Source: Allorhizobium pseudoryzae (GTDB taxonomy: Bacteria > Pseudomonadota > Alphaproteobacteria > Rhizobiales > Rhizobiaceae). From it: 64,000 nt of DNA. The notes beneath the pieces are model-generated. The model had not been told where the DNA came from, searched no databases, and was given only the letters and a program-made list of their open reading frames with translations. The first letter of the stretch is position 1; each line of letters begins with the position of its first letter. The position numbers and the translations under genes are program-made. The stretch is from the NCBI RefSeq assembly GCF_011046245.1, contig NZ_CP049244.1, forward strand, positions 1,054,001 through 1,118,000. The letters run 5' to 3'. This document shows, in pieces, positions 44,871-54,132 of this stretch.

Positions 44871-45946
44871 GGGTGTTCTCCTTCTGGAAGCAGATCCATC
44901 GTGTGCGGTTTCAATCTTGTGCGCCCGGAGGTCTGACGGACGACAAGCGCCATCGGCACGCTTTTTTTCTCCGCGGTGACAAGCGTGCCTGATGTCGTCC
45001 GCAGTTGTTCGGTGGAAGCTTTGCTCTCGGTCTCGATGGCGCGCACAAGCGCGGCAATGGCGATGTCGGCAATCGTGCCCATGTCCATGCGCACCGTCGT
45101 CAGGCCAGGTGTGATCACCGAGGAAAACACGAGATCGTCAAAGCCGGTGACGCTCACCTGGTCGGGAACCGTAATGCCGGCGCCCTGCAGCTCGGTGAGC
45201 GCTCTCAGCGCCGGAAGATCCGAGACGGCGCAGACCGCCGTGACGCCCTGCTGGACCCTGTCCTTCAAGCCCAAAGGTGCGCCCTTGCCGTGATCCCTGT
45301 CATGGGTTTCGATCCAGAGAACCTCTGCGCGCCCATCGGTGGGCAGGCGCGATTTCATGCCGCCGATCCGGTCGTTCTGGACGTTGGAATCCGGGTTGTT
45401 GCCGATCAGCAGGAAGTGACGGTGGCCGAGCCCGACCAGATGCTCGACGATCGCCTGGCCGCCCTGCCAATGGTCTGCGGATACGGTATTGCCGGGCGTG
45501 GATGGACTGTCGATCACGGCGACGGGTCTGCCGATATCGGCAACGCGGGTGCCGCGCCGCGGCACGACCACGATGCCGTCCACCGCGCGCTCGACCAGCC
45601 GGCTGATGGCGGCCGTCTGAGCGGCGATGTCGCCATGCGAGTCGGCGATCAGTACGCCATATCCGGCCTTCGCCGCCGCCTGCTCGATCGCCTGGGCAAT
45701 CTGGGGGAAGAGCGGGTTGGCGATGTTCGGCAGGACAAGGCCCAGAACCTGCGTGCGCCCGGTGCGCAGGGCCCGGCCCGTCAGACTCGGCGTATAGCCG
45801 AGCGAAGCGGCCGTTGATCGGATCTTGTCCGCCAGTTCCGCTGAAACGCGACCCTTCCCGGCCAGCGCATTCGACACCGTCGCCGACGAGACGCCGAGCA
45901 GAGTGGCGATTTCGTTGAGACTGGAGCCGGGGCGGCTGACGGACAT
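44867..45946 (-). CDS. LacI-family transcriptional regulator of the nucleoside operon
   Basis: A 359-residue LacI protein: HTH SLNEIATLLGVSSATVSNALAGKGRVS, hinge-helix region, then a PBP1-like sensor domain (LGLVLPNIANPLFPQIAQAIEQAAAKAGY, DGIVVVPRRG, TGFDDLVFSSVITPGLTTV). The C-terminus has an extended tail. I start at ATG 45946; ATG 45976 lies inside the operator. First gene of the operon and overlapping the binding-protein gene, so it is autoregulated. Effector probably a purine or nucleoside (inference). Confidence 0.9.
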   Translation of the reverse strand: MSVSRPGSSLNEIATLLGVSSATVSNALAGKGRVSAELADKIRSTAASLGYTPSLTGRALRTGRTQVLGLVLPNIANPLFPQIAQAIEQAAAKAGYGVLIADSHGDIAAQTAAISRLVERAVDGIVVVPRRGTRVADIGRPVAVIDSPSTPGNTVSADHWQGGQAIVEHLVGLGHRHFLLIGNNPDSNVQNDRIGGMKSRLPTDGRAEVLWIETHDRDHGKGAPLGLKDRVQQGVTAVCAVSDLPALRALTELQGAGITVPDQVSVTGFDDLVFSSVITPGLTTVRMDMGTIADIAIAALVRAIETESKASTEQLRTTSGTLVTAEKKSVPMALVVRQTSGRTRLKPHTMDLLPEGEHP

Positions 45947-45957
45947 AGATGACCTGT

Positions 45958-45975
45958 TGCTTAATCGTTTAAGCA
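45958..45975. promoter_or_regulatory. LacI-type operator upstream of the nucleoside operon
   Basis: TGCTTAATCGTTTAAGCA is an 18-bp near-perfect palindrome with a central CG, the standard LacI-family form. It lies 12 nt upstream of the regulator's ATG, in the leader, where bound repressor would block transcription. Confidence 0.75.
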
Positions 45976-46022
45976 TTTTGGTACTGTATCAGGAGGCGTT
46001 TGTCGAGAGCCAGTGGCGAAAA

Positions 46023-46032
46023 TTGCTTAATC
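46023..46032. promoter_or_regulatory. Second operator half-site
   Basis: TTGCTTAATC repeats exactly the left arm of the operator at 45957-45966, 66 bp away (about six helical turns). It could serve as an auxiliary site for looping. The remaining gap 46033-46242 shows no other feature I can name apart from the GGDEF-EAL gene's ribosome binding site. Confidence 0.4.
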
Positions 46033-46242
46033 TCTGGGCGCGCTCATATTCTGTGCGTATTCCCGTATTGTATGATTTTACCCAGGCCGCCTCCAAGTAA
46101 ACGCCGTGCCTTTGCCGCGTCTTGCTGCAATTTACATTCCTATATTAGAAGATAGGTAACCAGCGTCGCCTAGTATTGGCGGAAGGGATGGCCTTTCTCG
46201 CACGCGCCAATCCTCTTCCGTCAAGAAAAGGAAAAGTGGAGC

Positions 46243-48318
46243 ATGGACGGAAATATCTCATCTCCGCGTCAAAGAGGGGCTGCAACCGATGCCTCCGCGC
46301 TGAAGGCGGAGAATGCGATAATCCGGCAGCAATCAGGCACGCGTCTGGAGACAGAGCTTCTCCGCCTTGCCTACAAGAGCAGCCTCTCCAGCGTCTTCGT
46401 CAATCTCTTCACAGCGATCGGAGCGACACTCCTGGCCTGGCCGGTCATTGAGATCCCGTTGCTGTTACTCGCCTGGTTGTCGGCCCATGCCCTGGTGTGC
46501 GCCGGAAGGCTGACCAACTTCATGCAGAGCCGTCCGCTCTTCGCCTCTCATCTCGTCCTGCCGTCCGACATGGTTCGGAAGCTGCGCATCAGGCACACGA
46601 TTGGACAGTCGCTTTCCTTCATCCTCTGGACCACCTTCACCTTCTGGGCCGTGCATCACGGGACGGATACCGTTCGATATGCGGGACTGGTCATCATATC
46701 GGCGCTTGCGGCCGGAGCCACGGGCACGTTGGCTGCCGAAATCCGGCTTGGACGATTTTATATTGCCGGCATGCTGCTGCAGGGGGCGGTCGCCCTGATG
46801 CTCGCAAGCAGACCGGATCCGGTGATGGCCTTTCTCGGGCTCGTTTTCACGCTGGCCATGCTGACGGTTCACCGCAGCAATCACCGCGTCCTCGCCGAAT
46901 CGCTGACGTTGCGTTTTGCCAACCATGATCTCGTCGAGAACCTCCAGGCGGAGCAGCACGCTCTGGCGGAACTGAATGCGACGCTCGAAGCGCGCGTCAA
47001 CCAGCGAACGACGGAATTGAAGACGCTCGCCGAACATGATGCGCTCACCAACGTGCTGAACCGCACCGGGCTTTTGCGCTGGTGCGAAAACCGCAAGGAT
47101 CACCTGGGGCATAACGATGCCTTTGCCGCGATGTTCATCGATCTTGATCGCTTCAAGCAGATCAACGACGGTCTGGGGCACACCTTCGGCGATCGTGTCC
47201 TGGCCGATGTCGCCCGTCGTCTGATGCAAGGTGTGTCCGACGATGTTGCCGTGTGCCGTTGGGGTGGCGATGAATTCGTCATTGTGCTCAGCGGACCCGA
47301 GGCTGCGTTGAGAGAGACGACCGCGACTGTCGCCGACCATATCCGCTCTCTCGTCGAAATGCCGATGGACATTGCCGGACATGATCTGACCATCAGCTTC
47401 AGTGCCGGTATCGCCTTTGCGGCGCACACGGACGACGACATCAGCGAGGCCATCCATTGTGCGGATCTCGCCGCCGGGGCTGCCAAACGCCGGGGTCGGG
47501 GCATCACCGAACGGTATGACTGCGCGCTGCTGACGGAGCAGGAACGCAATCTCACGATCGCCCAGTCCTTCAAGAACGCGCTGGAACGCCGTGAGTTCAG
47601 CGTCGCCTTCCAGCCGATCGTCTCGGCTGGTTCCCATCGGGTCGAATGTTACGAGGCGCTCTGCCGCTGGGTCAGTCCCAAGCTCGGCCGCGTCAATCCC
47701 GACGAATTCATTGCCGTTGCAGAGGAGACGGGAGATATCGTCCGGCTTGGCGCGTTTGTGCTGAAGGAGGCGCTGGCGCGGGTCGTGTCGGAGGATCTGG
47801 TGCGCCGGGGCGTCAAGGTCGCCGTTAACGTCTCCGTCCGGCAGCTGGTGGCCCCCGGCTTTGTCGAGGAGGTCCACTCGGCCCTCGTCGCACACAGGGC
47901 GCCGCCCAGCTGCCTCGTGCTGGAAGTCACCGAATCCGTCTTTGACCCGCGCAACAGGTCGGTGATCCTGACGGTTCTGACGGCCTTGCGTGGGCTCGGC
48001 ATCGAAATCCATGTCGACGACTTCGGGACCGGGTACTCGTCGCTGTCGCGGTTGCACGAAATGCCGATCAGTGCGTTGAAAATCGACAAGTCGTTCGTCC
48101 AGGCGCTGGACAGTCACGGGCGGGCGATTATCAGCGGCACCACGGTGATCGCGCGCGACCTCGGCATCGAGATCGTTGCCGAAGGCGTCGAGACCGAACG
48201 GCAGGCCGCACAGCTGGAAGAACTCGGCATCAATTCCCTGCAGGGGTACCTCTTCGGCAAACCCAGTGCTGAGATCGGCGCGCCAACAGAGGCGATGCCG
48301 CAGGCAAAGGCGGTTTAG
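46243..48318 (+). CDS. GGDEF-EAL cyclic-di-GMP protein with N-terminal membrane domain
   Basis: A 691-residue protein: a hydrophobic N-terminal region with about six helices (50-215), coiled coil (225-260), GGDEF domain with intact RWGGDEF (GGDEF at 341-345) and metal Asp in FIDLDRFKQIND, then EAL domain with YEALCRW (EAL 471-473), NVSVRQL, EVTES, DDFGTGYSSLSRL and GYLFGKP. Both sites look intact, so it may make and degrade c-di-GMP; no RxxD inhibitory site is seen before GGDEF. GGAAAAGTGGAG precedes the ATG. Single gene, divergent from the LacI gene. Confidence 0.92.
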   Translation: MDGNISSPRQRGAATDASALKAENAIIRQQSGTRLETELLRLAYKSSLSSVFVNLFTAIGATLLAWPVIEIPLLLLAWLSAHALVCAGRLTNFMQSRPLFASHLVLPSDMVRKLRIRHTIGQSLSFILWTTFTFWAVHHGTDTVRYAGLVIISALAAGATGTLAAEIRLGRFYIAGMLLQGAVALMLASRPDPVMAFLGLVFTLAMLTVHRSNHRVLAESLTLRFANHDLVENLQAEQHALAELNATLEARVNQRTTELKTLAEHDALTNVLNRTGLLRWCENRKDHLGHNDAFAAMFIDLDRFKQINDGLGHTFGDRVLADVARRLMQGVSDDVAVCRWGGDEFVIVLSGPEAALRETTATVADHIRSLVEMPMDIAGHDLTISFSAGIAFAAHTDDDISEAIHCADLAAGAAKRRGRGITERYDCALLTEQERNLTIAQSFKNALERREFSVAFQPIVSAGSHRVECYEALCRWVSPKLGRVNPDEFIAVAEETGDIVRLGAFVLKEALARVVSEDLVRRGVKVAVNVSVRQLVAPGFVEEVHSALVAHRAPPSCLVLEVTESVFDPRNRSVILTVLTALRGLGIEIHVDDFGTGYSSLSRLHEMPISALKIDKSFVQALDSHGRAIISGTTVIARDLGIEIVAEGVETERQAAQLEELGINSLQGYLFGKPSAEIGAPTEAMPQAKAV

Positions 48319-48343
48319 GCAGCACCACTGTCCGGACGATGGG

Positions 48344-49924
48344 TTAGCGGATTGCGCTGAGCTCGGCCCGATGGCGCTGCATCATCAGAAAGCGCCGGTA
48401 GTCGCGATCATAATGGGCCCGGGCATCCGGATTGGGGACAAGGCGCCTGCCGCCCTGGTCCATGTCCGCCGCTGCGGCCAGCAGGTTCGGATGGATGCCT
48501 GCAGCGGTCGCAGCCGCCATCGCCGTTCCGAGCAGCACGGCATCGCGCGCTGCGGGTATCCGGACCGGCAGGCCGGTCACATCGGCATAGAGTTCCACCA
48601 GAAGCGGATTGAGCACATGGCCGCCCGCGGCATGCAGGGTGCTGACCGGATAGCCGCTCGCCTGCATCGTTTCCAAGATTTGACGGATGCCGAGAGCGAG
48701 CGCCACGCAGGCCCGCCAGTACAGGCGGCAAAGCCCGTCGAAAGACGTGTCGAGGGTCAGGCCAGAGATTGCCCCCGTCGCGCGCGGATCGGCCAGCGGC
48801 GCCCGGTTGCCGTGGAAATCCGGCAGGATGTTCAGGCCTTCGCCCAGGTGAAAGGGTGTCTCTCGCCGCAGCAGGCTGATGCGTTCGATGATCCGCTGGT
48901 GCATGGCAGGAACAGGCTCACCGCCCGCGGCATGCATGCGCACCACGTGGTCAAGCAGCGCACCGGCTGCGGACTGGCTTCCCTCGACCAGCCACAGGTC
49001 CGGCTGGAGCGCGCCGGAAAACGGTCCCCAGAGGCTCTTTGCCGTGATCGGTTCTGGCGACAGGGCGACAATGCAGCTCGACGTGCCGCCGATGAGGGCG
49101 AGATCGCCGGAGTGACCCGCTCCCCTCGCAGTGGCCCCCAGTGCGCCCAGAGCACCGGCATAGGCATCGATGATGCCGGGCGAGACGATGCAGGCCCTCG
49201 TCAGTCCGAGATCGGTTGCGGCGCTCTCTGTCAATCGTCCGAGTGCGGCGCCCACAGGACAGGACGTCTCCGGCAGGCCGGCGCGGTCCAGGAGATCCTC
49301 CAATCTGGCGGCTGCCAGGAAGTCCGCGCGCCATCCGCTGTCCTCGTGCGCCAGGTAGTTCCACTTGGCCGTCAGCGTGGAGCGCGATCTGGCGCTCGAT
49401 CCCGTCGCACGCCAGGTCATGAAATCGGCAAGATCGAAGGCATGTCCCATGGCCTGCCAGAGGTCGGACCTGTGCCGCTTTAGCCACATCAGCTTCGGCA
49501 TCTGCATTTCCGGCGAGACGCTGCCGCCGCAATAGTCGAGCACGGGATGGCCGGTGGCGTTCAGCGCCTCCGCTTCGTTGACCGCCCGGTGATCGAGCCA
49601 GACGATGGTGTCGAAGCGGCCTTCATCCGTGGCGGTCAGCGGAAGTGGGTTTCCCTTAAGGTCGCGCAGCACCAGCGAGCAGGTGGCATCGAAACCAAGG
49701 CCCGCCACCTCCTGCGGCTTGGCATTCGCTTCTGCCATCGCGGCCTTCACGGCCTGGCAGGCGGCGCGCCAGATGTCGTCGGAATCGTGTTCGGCAATGG
49801 CGTCGCCGTCGCGGCGCATGCGGATGGGGTGGCTGGACTTGGCAAGCAGCTCTCCGCCTGCGGTAAACACGCCTGCGCGGGCGCTGGCCGTTCCCACATC
49901 GACCGCCACCACAAGCTTGCGCAT
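48344..49924 (-). CDS. FGGY-family pentulose kinase (ribulokinase-like)
   Basis: A sugar kinase of 526 residues: VVAVDVGTASARAGVF (phosphate 1), FDATCSLVL, VWLDHRA near 110, VLDYCGGSVSPEMQMPKLMWLK, GTSSCIVALS (adenosine region) and AGGHVLNPLLVELYADVTGLPV (FGGY signature region). The SPEMQMPKLMWLK type is that of D-ribulose/pentulose kinases rather than typical xylulokinases. In a polyol operon it would phosphorylate the ketose made by the dehydrogenase. Last gene of the leftward operon, 55 bp after the HAD gene. Confidence 0.85.
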   Translation of the reverse strand: MRKLVVAVDVGTASARAGVFTAGGELLAKSSHPIRMRRDGDAIAEHDSDDIWRAACQAVKAAMAEANAKPQEVAGLGFDATCSLVLRDLKGNPLPLTATDEGRFDTIVWLDHRAVNEAEALNATGHPVLDYCGGSVSPEMQMPKLMWLKRHRSDLWQAMGHAFDLADFMTWRATGSSARSRSTLTAKWNYLAHEDSGWRADFLAAARLEDLLDRAGLPETSCPVGAALGRLTESAATDLGLTRACIVSPGIIDAYAGALGALGATARGAGHSGDLALIGGTSSCIVALSPEPITAKSLWGPFSGALQPDLWLVEGSQSAAGALLDHVVRMHAAGGEPVPAMHQRIIERISLLRRETPFHLGEGLNILPDFHGNRAPLADPRATGAISGLTLDTSFDGLCRLYWRACVALALGIRQILETMQASGYPVSTLHAAGGHVLNPLLVELYADVTGLPVRIPAARDAVLLGTAMAAATAAGIHPNLLAAAADMDQGGRRLVPNPDARAHYDRDYRRFLMMQRHRAELSAIR

Positions 49925-49979
49925 CAGGTACGTCTTCCCATCCTGTCGGACCGTCTTTGCGTCAGCCTCATCCGTCGCG

Positions 49980-50690
49980 TCACGGCGCAGGAGAGGACGA
50001 GCGGACAGCCGGTTGACTGCTCAGTTTTCGCACAAAGTGGAGCAAATCCGACATCGCGTCAAACGTCACGTCCGGAGAAAGTGCTGCAACCTCGTGACGG
50101 TACTCCTCCCGGTCCGCATGCGAGCCGCCGACAAAGGCAAACACCGTCATGCCGGCGCGCTTGGCGGCCAGGATGCCGGCAGGGCTGTCTTCGATGACGA
50201 TGCAGTGTGCGGGATCGGTGGCCATCTGCTGGGCTGCGTGCAGAAAGAGATCCGGCGCCGGCTTTCCATTGTCGACCATGGTGGCGCTGAAGATGTTCGG
50301 CTCGAAGAAGGACAGCAGACCGGTCAGCTTCAGCGACAGCCGGATGCGTTCCGGCTGGCTGGAGGACGCGACGCAGCGGCGGAAGGGAAGGGTGGCCAGC
50401 GCGTCCGCAACCCCGTTTACCGGCAGCAACTCCCTCTCGAAGCGGTGATAAAGATCACGGCGCATCCGCTCCAGAAATCCTGCATCGGCGGCGATGCCAT
50501 ATTCGGAGCCGAGCACGCTCACCAGATTGGACAGACTGCGGCCGAGGAACTTTCGGTAGGCTTCCGCCTCGTCGAGATCCGCGCCGTGCATCCGCACGAT
50601 ATCGATCAGCACGCGGATCGACAGCGGCTCGCTGTCCACGAGAACCCCGTCGCAGTCGAAAATCACCAGAGGGTCGACAACCTGTTCCAT
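49980..50690 (-). CDS. HAD-family phosphatase/phosphomutase-like hydrolase
   Basis: A 236-residue HAD protein: motif I VIFDCDGVLVDSEPLS, motif II SSSQ (VASSSQPERI), Lys in DNGKPAPDLF, motif III/IV VIEDSPAGILAAKRAGM. It resembles beta-phosphoglucomutase-like phosphatases. Substrate likely a sugar or polyol phosphate that accumulates during polyol use (inference). It lies 9 bp after the mannitol dehydrogenase gene. Confidence 0.85.
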   Translation of the reverse strand: MEQVVDPLVIFDCDGVLVDSEPLSIRVLIDIVRMHGADLDEAEAYRKFLGRSLSNLVSVLGSEYGIAADAGFLERMRRDLYHRFERELLPVNGVADALATLPFRRCVASSSQPERIRLSLKLTGLLSFFEPNIFSATMVDNGKPAPDLFLHAAQQMATDPAHCIVIEDSPAGILAAKRAGMTVFAFVGGSHADREEYRHEVAALSPDVTFDAMSDLLHFVRKLSSQPAVRSSSPAP

Positions 50691-50699
50691 CGCATCAGT

Positions 50700-52181
50700 C
50701 TAAACCGCCAGACGGTCGTCAAGATAGAGCTGCAGGGTCTTGGCGGTGCCTTCCGTCCACAGGGTTTGCAGAGCATGGGCAAAACGAGCGCGGAAATGCT
50801 CCGAGCCGGACACCGCGCCAAATATCTCGTCGAAGGCAAGGAAGGCCATCGGGTCGTCCTTGGCTTTCAGCGCCGCGGCCTGCAGTTTCTCGGCACTGGC
50901 GTCGTTGAAGGTGATCGTCTTGCCGCTGTCGGAGGTGCCGGCGAAATAACGGCACCAGAGCGCCGAGACCAGCGACAGGCCGATGACGTCCTCGCCCTTC
51001 GCCAGCCGGTCGGCGGTGGACGGCAGGATGAATTTCGGCTGCCGGTTCGAACCGTCCTGCGCCAGCCTCGGGATCGTATCGCCTATCTTCGGGTTCAGGA
51101 ACCGGCGCTCGATCAGCTGGAAATAGGCGTCGAGATCGGTGTCCGGCACGGGCGGAACGATCGGGATGATCTCCTCCCGTTCCAGCTTGGCGAGAAACGC
51201 CCGGATCAGCGGGTGCTCCATGGCCTCATGCACGAAATGGATGTCGAGGAGGGCCGCCGGGTAGGCAATCGCTGCGTGGCCACCGTTGAGGATGCGGATC
51301 TTCATCAGTTCATAGGGCGCGACGTCCGTCACGAACTGCACGCCCGCCCGTTCGAGCAGCGGCCGGCCGGCGGGGAAGCGGTCCTCCATCACCCACTGCT
51401 TGAACTCCTCGCAGAAGACCGGCCAGTTATCCTCTATGCCGAAGTCATTCGCCAGAATGTCGATCTCGCGGCTGCCGGTTGCCGGCGTGATGCGGTCGAC
51501 CATGGAGTTCGGAAAAGAGACGTTCTGATGGATCCAGTCGGCGAATGCCGCATCGGACAGGCGGGCAAGCCCGCAGATGGTGTTTTCGGTCACATGCCCG
51601 TTGCCCGGGATGTTGTCGCAGGACATGACCGTGAAGGGTGCAACAGCGCGCTCCCGGCGAAGCTTCAGGCCGGCAATGATCAGTCCGAAAACCGTCTTCG
51701 GCTCGGCAGGATTGGCGGCATCGGCTTCAATCGCCGGATGGACCGGGTTGAAATCGCCGTTGGCATCGATGAAATACCCGCCTTCGGTAATCGTGAGCGA
51801 GACGATGCGGATTTTGGGATTGGCGAGCGCCTCGATGATCGCCGCGGTATCGCCAACCGGCAGGATGTCGACCATCGGCGCCGTCACGCGAGCCGCCGTT
51901 CTGTTATTGTCCTGCTCCACGACGGTCGTCAGGAAATCCTGAGCGGCGAGCTTGTCGCGCATCGCCTGGTCGGACGGCAGGACGCCGGCGCCGATGATGC
52001 CCCAGTCGTGGTCGAGCCCCTCGTTGAACAGGTCATCCAGGTAAACCGCCTGATGCGCGCGGTGAAAGTTGCCGACGCCGAAATGGAGGATGCCCGGGAT
52101 GAGGCGCTGCGGATCGTAATGCGGCACGGCCGCCGTCTTGGCCACTTCCGGCAGATTGGAGCGCGAGAGTTTGATCGTCAT
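50700..52181 (-). CDS. mtlK: Mannitol 2-dehydrogenase family polyol dehydrogenase
   Basis: A 493-residue long-chain polyol dehydrogenase: PGILHFGVGNFHRAHQAVYLDDL (NAD site), VSLTITEGGYFID, SCDNIPGNG, MVDRITPAT, FCEEFKQWVMEDRF and the catalytic MKIRILNGGHAAIAY with the general-base Lys. It oxidises mannitol to fructose or D-arabitol to D-xylulose. I start at ATG 52181, which has GAGGA 9 nt upstream and gives the usual family length; the frame is open to 52211. Confidence 0.9.
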   Translation of the reverse strand: MTIKLSRSNLPEVAKTAAVPHYDPQRLIPGILHFGVGNFHRAHQAVYLDDLFNEGLDHDWGIIGAGVLPSDQAMRDKLAAQDFLTTVVEQDNNRTAARVTAPMVDILPVGDTAAIIEALANPKIRIVSLTITEGGYFIDANGDFNPVHPAIEADAANPAEPKTVFGLIIAGLKLRRERAVAPFTVMSCDNIPGNGHVTENTICGLARLSDAAFADWIHQNVSFPNSMVDRITPATGSREIDILANDFGIEDNWPVFCEEFKQWVMEDRFPAGRPLLERAGVQFVTDVAPYELMKIRILNGGHAAIAYPAALLDIHFVHEAMEHPLIRAFLAKLEREEIIPIVPPVPDTDLDAYFQLIERRFLNPKIGDTIPRLAQDGSNRQPKFILPSTADRLAKGEDVIGLSLVSALWCRYFAGTSDSGKTITFNDASAEKLQAAALKAKDDPMAFLAFDEIFGAVSGSEHFRARFAHALQTLWTEGTAKTLQLYLDDRLAV

Positions 52182-52257
52182 GGTCTGAGGTCCTCGAAGG
52201 GTCCAGGTCATTGAAATGGTTTCGGGTGGCTGGGCCGCGCCAAGGCAGCCCGGTCCA

Positions 52258-53274
52258 TCAGGCGGTGCTGTCGCCGGCCAGCGAGAGCCCGCTGTCGTCG
52301 AAACGGTGCAGCTTGTCCTCGTCCGGTGTCAGGAACACCCGGTCGCCATGCCGGCAGGAAAATTCGCCGCCGGCCCGTGCCGTCAGCGAACCGATGCCCT
52401 TCACCTCGACATGCAGGAAGGTGTCGGAGCCGAGATGTTCCGCGACCGTCACCACCCCTTCCCAGGTGCCGGCCTCGCGCGACAGCGTCATGTGCTCCGG
52501 CCGGATGCCGACGGTCTTTGCTCCCTTCGACCGGGCGAATTCCCCCTCGATGAGGTTCATCCGCGGCGAACCGATGAAACCGGCGACGAAAAGATTGGCC
52601 GGACGGCGGTAGAGCTCGAGCGGCGAGCCGACCTGCTCGATGCGTCCGCGATTCAAAACGACGATCTTGTCGGCCATGGTCATGGCCTCCACCTGGTCGT
52701 GCGTCACATAGATCATGGTCGTCTTCAGCGTCTGGTGCAGCTCGCTGATCTCGAGACGCATGTTGACGCGCAGTGCCGCGTCGAGGTTGGACAGCGGCTC
52801 ATCGAACAGGAAGGCCTTCGGCTGGCGCACGATCGCCCGGCCGATCGCGACGCGCTGGCGCTGGCCGCCCGACAACTGGCGCGGCTTGCGGTCGAGATAA
52901 TCGGTGAGGTTCAGCACGCGGGCGGCATCGGTCACCTTCCGGTCGATCTCCGCCTTGTCGATGTTGGCCATCTTCAGCGGGAAGGCGATGTTGGAGCGCA
53001 CGCTCATATGCGGGTAGAGCGCGTAGGACTGGAAGACCATGGCAAGCCCGCGCTGCGCGGGTGCCGCCTCGGTCGCATCCTTGCCGTCGATGATGATCTC
53101 GCCGCCGGAGACATCCTCCAGCCCGGCAATCAGCCTAAGCAGCGTGGACTTGCCGCAGCCGGACGGCCCGACGAAGACGACGAACTCGCCATCGTTGATA
53201 TCGAGATCGATCGAGGGGATGACTTTGGCTTCGCCGAAAACCTTGGAAACCTTGCGCAGGGTGATGCTGCCCAT
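52258..53274 (-). CDS. smoK: Polyol ABC transporter ATPase (SmoK/MalK-like)
   Basis: A 338-residue ATPase: Walker [37 protein letters not shown], Walker [28 protein letters not shown], and a TOBE domain ([26 protein letters not shown]). CUT1-type sugar/polyol importers use this subunit. 23 bp downstream of the second permease gene. Confidence 0.9.
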   Translation of the reverse strand: MGSITLRKVSKVFGEAKVIPSIDLDINDGEFVVFVGPSGCGKSTLLRLIAGLEDVSGGEIIIDGKDATEAAPAQRGLAMVFQSYALYPHMSVRSNIAFPLKMANIDKAEIDRKVTDAARVLNLTDYLDRKPRQLSGGQRQRVAIGRAIVRQPKAFLFDEPLSNLDAALRVNMRLEISELHQTLKTTMIYVTHDQVEAMTMADKIVVLNRGRIEQVGSPLELYRRPANLFVAGFIGSPRMNLIEGEFARSKGAKTVGIRPEHMTLSREAGTWEGVVTVAEHLGSDTFLHVEVKGIGSLTARAGGEFSCRHGDRVFLTPDEDKLHRFDDSGLSLAGDSTA

Positions 53275-53297
53275 TTTCGTGTTCCTTTATAAGCCCG

Positions 53298-54128
53298 TTA
53301 TTTCACGGCGCCGAAGGTCAGACCGCGCACCAGCTGCTTCTGGCTGAACCAGCCGAGGATCAGGATGGGGGCGATCGCCATGGTCGAGGCGGCCGAGAGT
53401 TTTGCGTAGAAAAGACCTTCCGGGCTCGAATACGAGGCGATGAAGGTGGTGAGCGGTGCGGCCCTCGAGGTCGTGAGGTTCAGCGTCCAGAAGGCCTCGT
53501 TCCAGGCGAGGATGATGTTGAGCAACAGCGTCGAGGCAATGCCCGGGACCGCCATCGGCGTCAGCACGTAGACGATCTCCTTGGCCAGCGATGCGCCGTC
53601 CATGCGGGCCGCTTCCAGGATCTCGCCGGGGATCTCCTTGAAGTAGGTGTAGAGCATCCAGACGATGATCGGCAGGTTGATCAGCGTCAGCACGATCACG
53701 AGGCCGATGCGGCTGTCGAGAAGGCCCACGTCGCGGAAGATCAGGTAGACCGGGATCAGCGCGCCGACCGGCGGCATCATCTTGGTGGAAAGCATCCACA
53801 TCAACACGTCCTTCGTCCGCTTGGTCGGCGAAAAGGCCATGGCCCAGGCAGACGGAATGGCGATCAGAAGCCCGAGGAAGGTCGAGCCGAGCGACATGAT
53901 CACCGAGTTCCAGAAGTGCAGGAAGTAATCCGAACGGCTCTGGACCTCAGTGTAGTTCTCGGTCGTCCAGTGGAAGAACAGGAAGACGGGCGGCGAGGCG
54001 ATCGCATCGCCTTCCGACTTGAAGCTGGTGAGGAAGGTCCAGAGGATCGGGAAGAAGATCAGGAAACCGATCGTCCAGGCAATCGCCGTCATGATGAGCT
54101 TGCGTTGGGTGGAAACCTTGCGTGCCAT
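53298..54128 (-). CDS. smoG: Polyol ABC transporter permease (SmoG/MalG-like)
   Basis: A 276-residue permease of the MalG type: FFPILWTFLTSFKSEGDAIASPP, MLSTKMMPPVGALIPVYLIFRDVGLLDSRIGLVI, and the EAA loop ILEAARMDGASLAKEIVYVLTPMAVPG near residue 185. TSxKMMPP is usual in sorbitol/mannitol importers. I start at ATG 54128, four bp after the first permease's stop codon; the frame is open further upstream but not family-like. Confidence 0.9.
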   Translation of the reverse strand: MARKVSTQRKLIMTAIAWTIGFLIFFPILWTFLTSFKSEGDAIASPPVFLFFHWTTENYTEVQSRSDYFLHFWNSVIMSLGSTFLGLLIAIPSAWAMAFSPTKRTKDVLMWMLSTKMMPPVGALIPVYLIFRDVGLLDSRIGLVIVLTLINLPIIVWMLYTYFKEIPGEILEAARMDGASLAKEIVYVLTPMAVPGIASTLLLNIILAWNEAFWTLNLTTSRAAPLTTFIASYSSPEGLFYAKLSAASTMAIAPILILGWFSQKQLVRGLTFGAVK

Positions 54129-54132
54129 GGTG

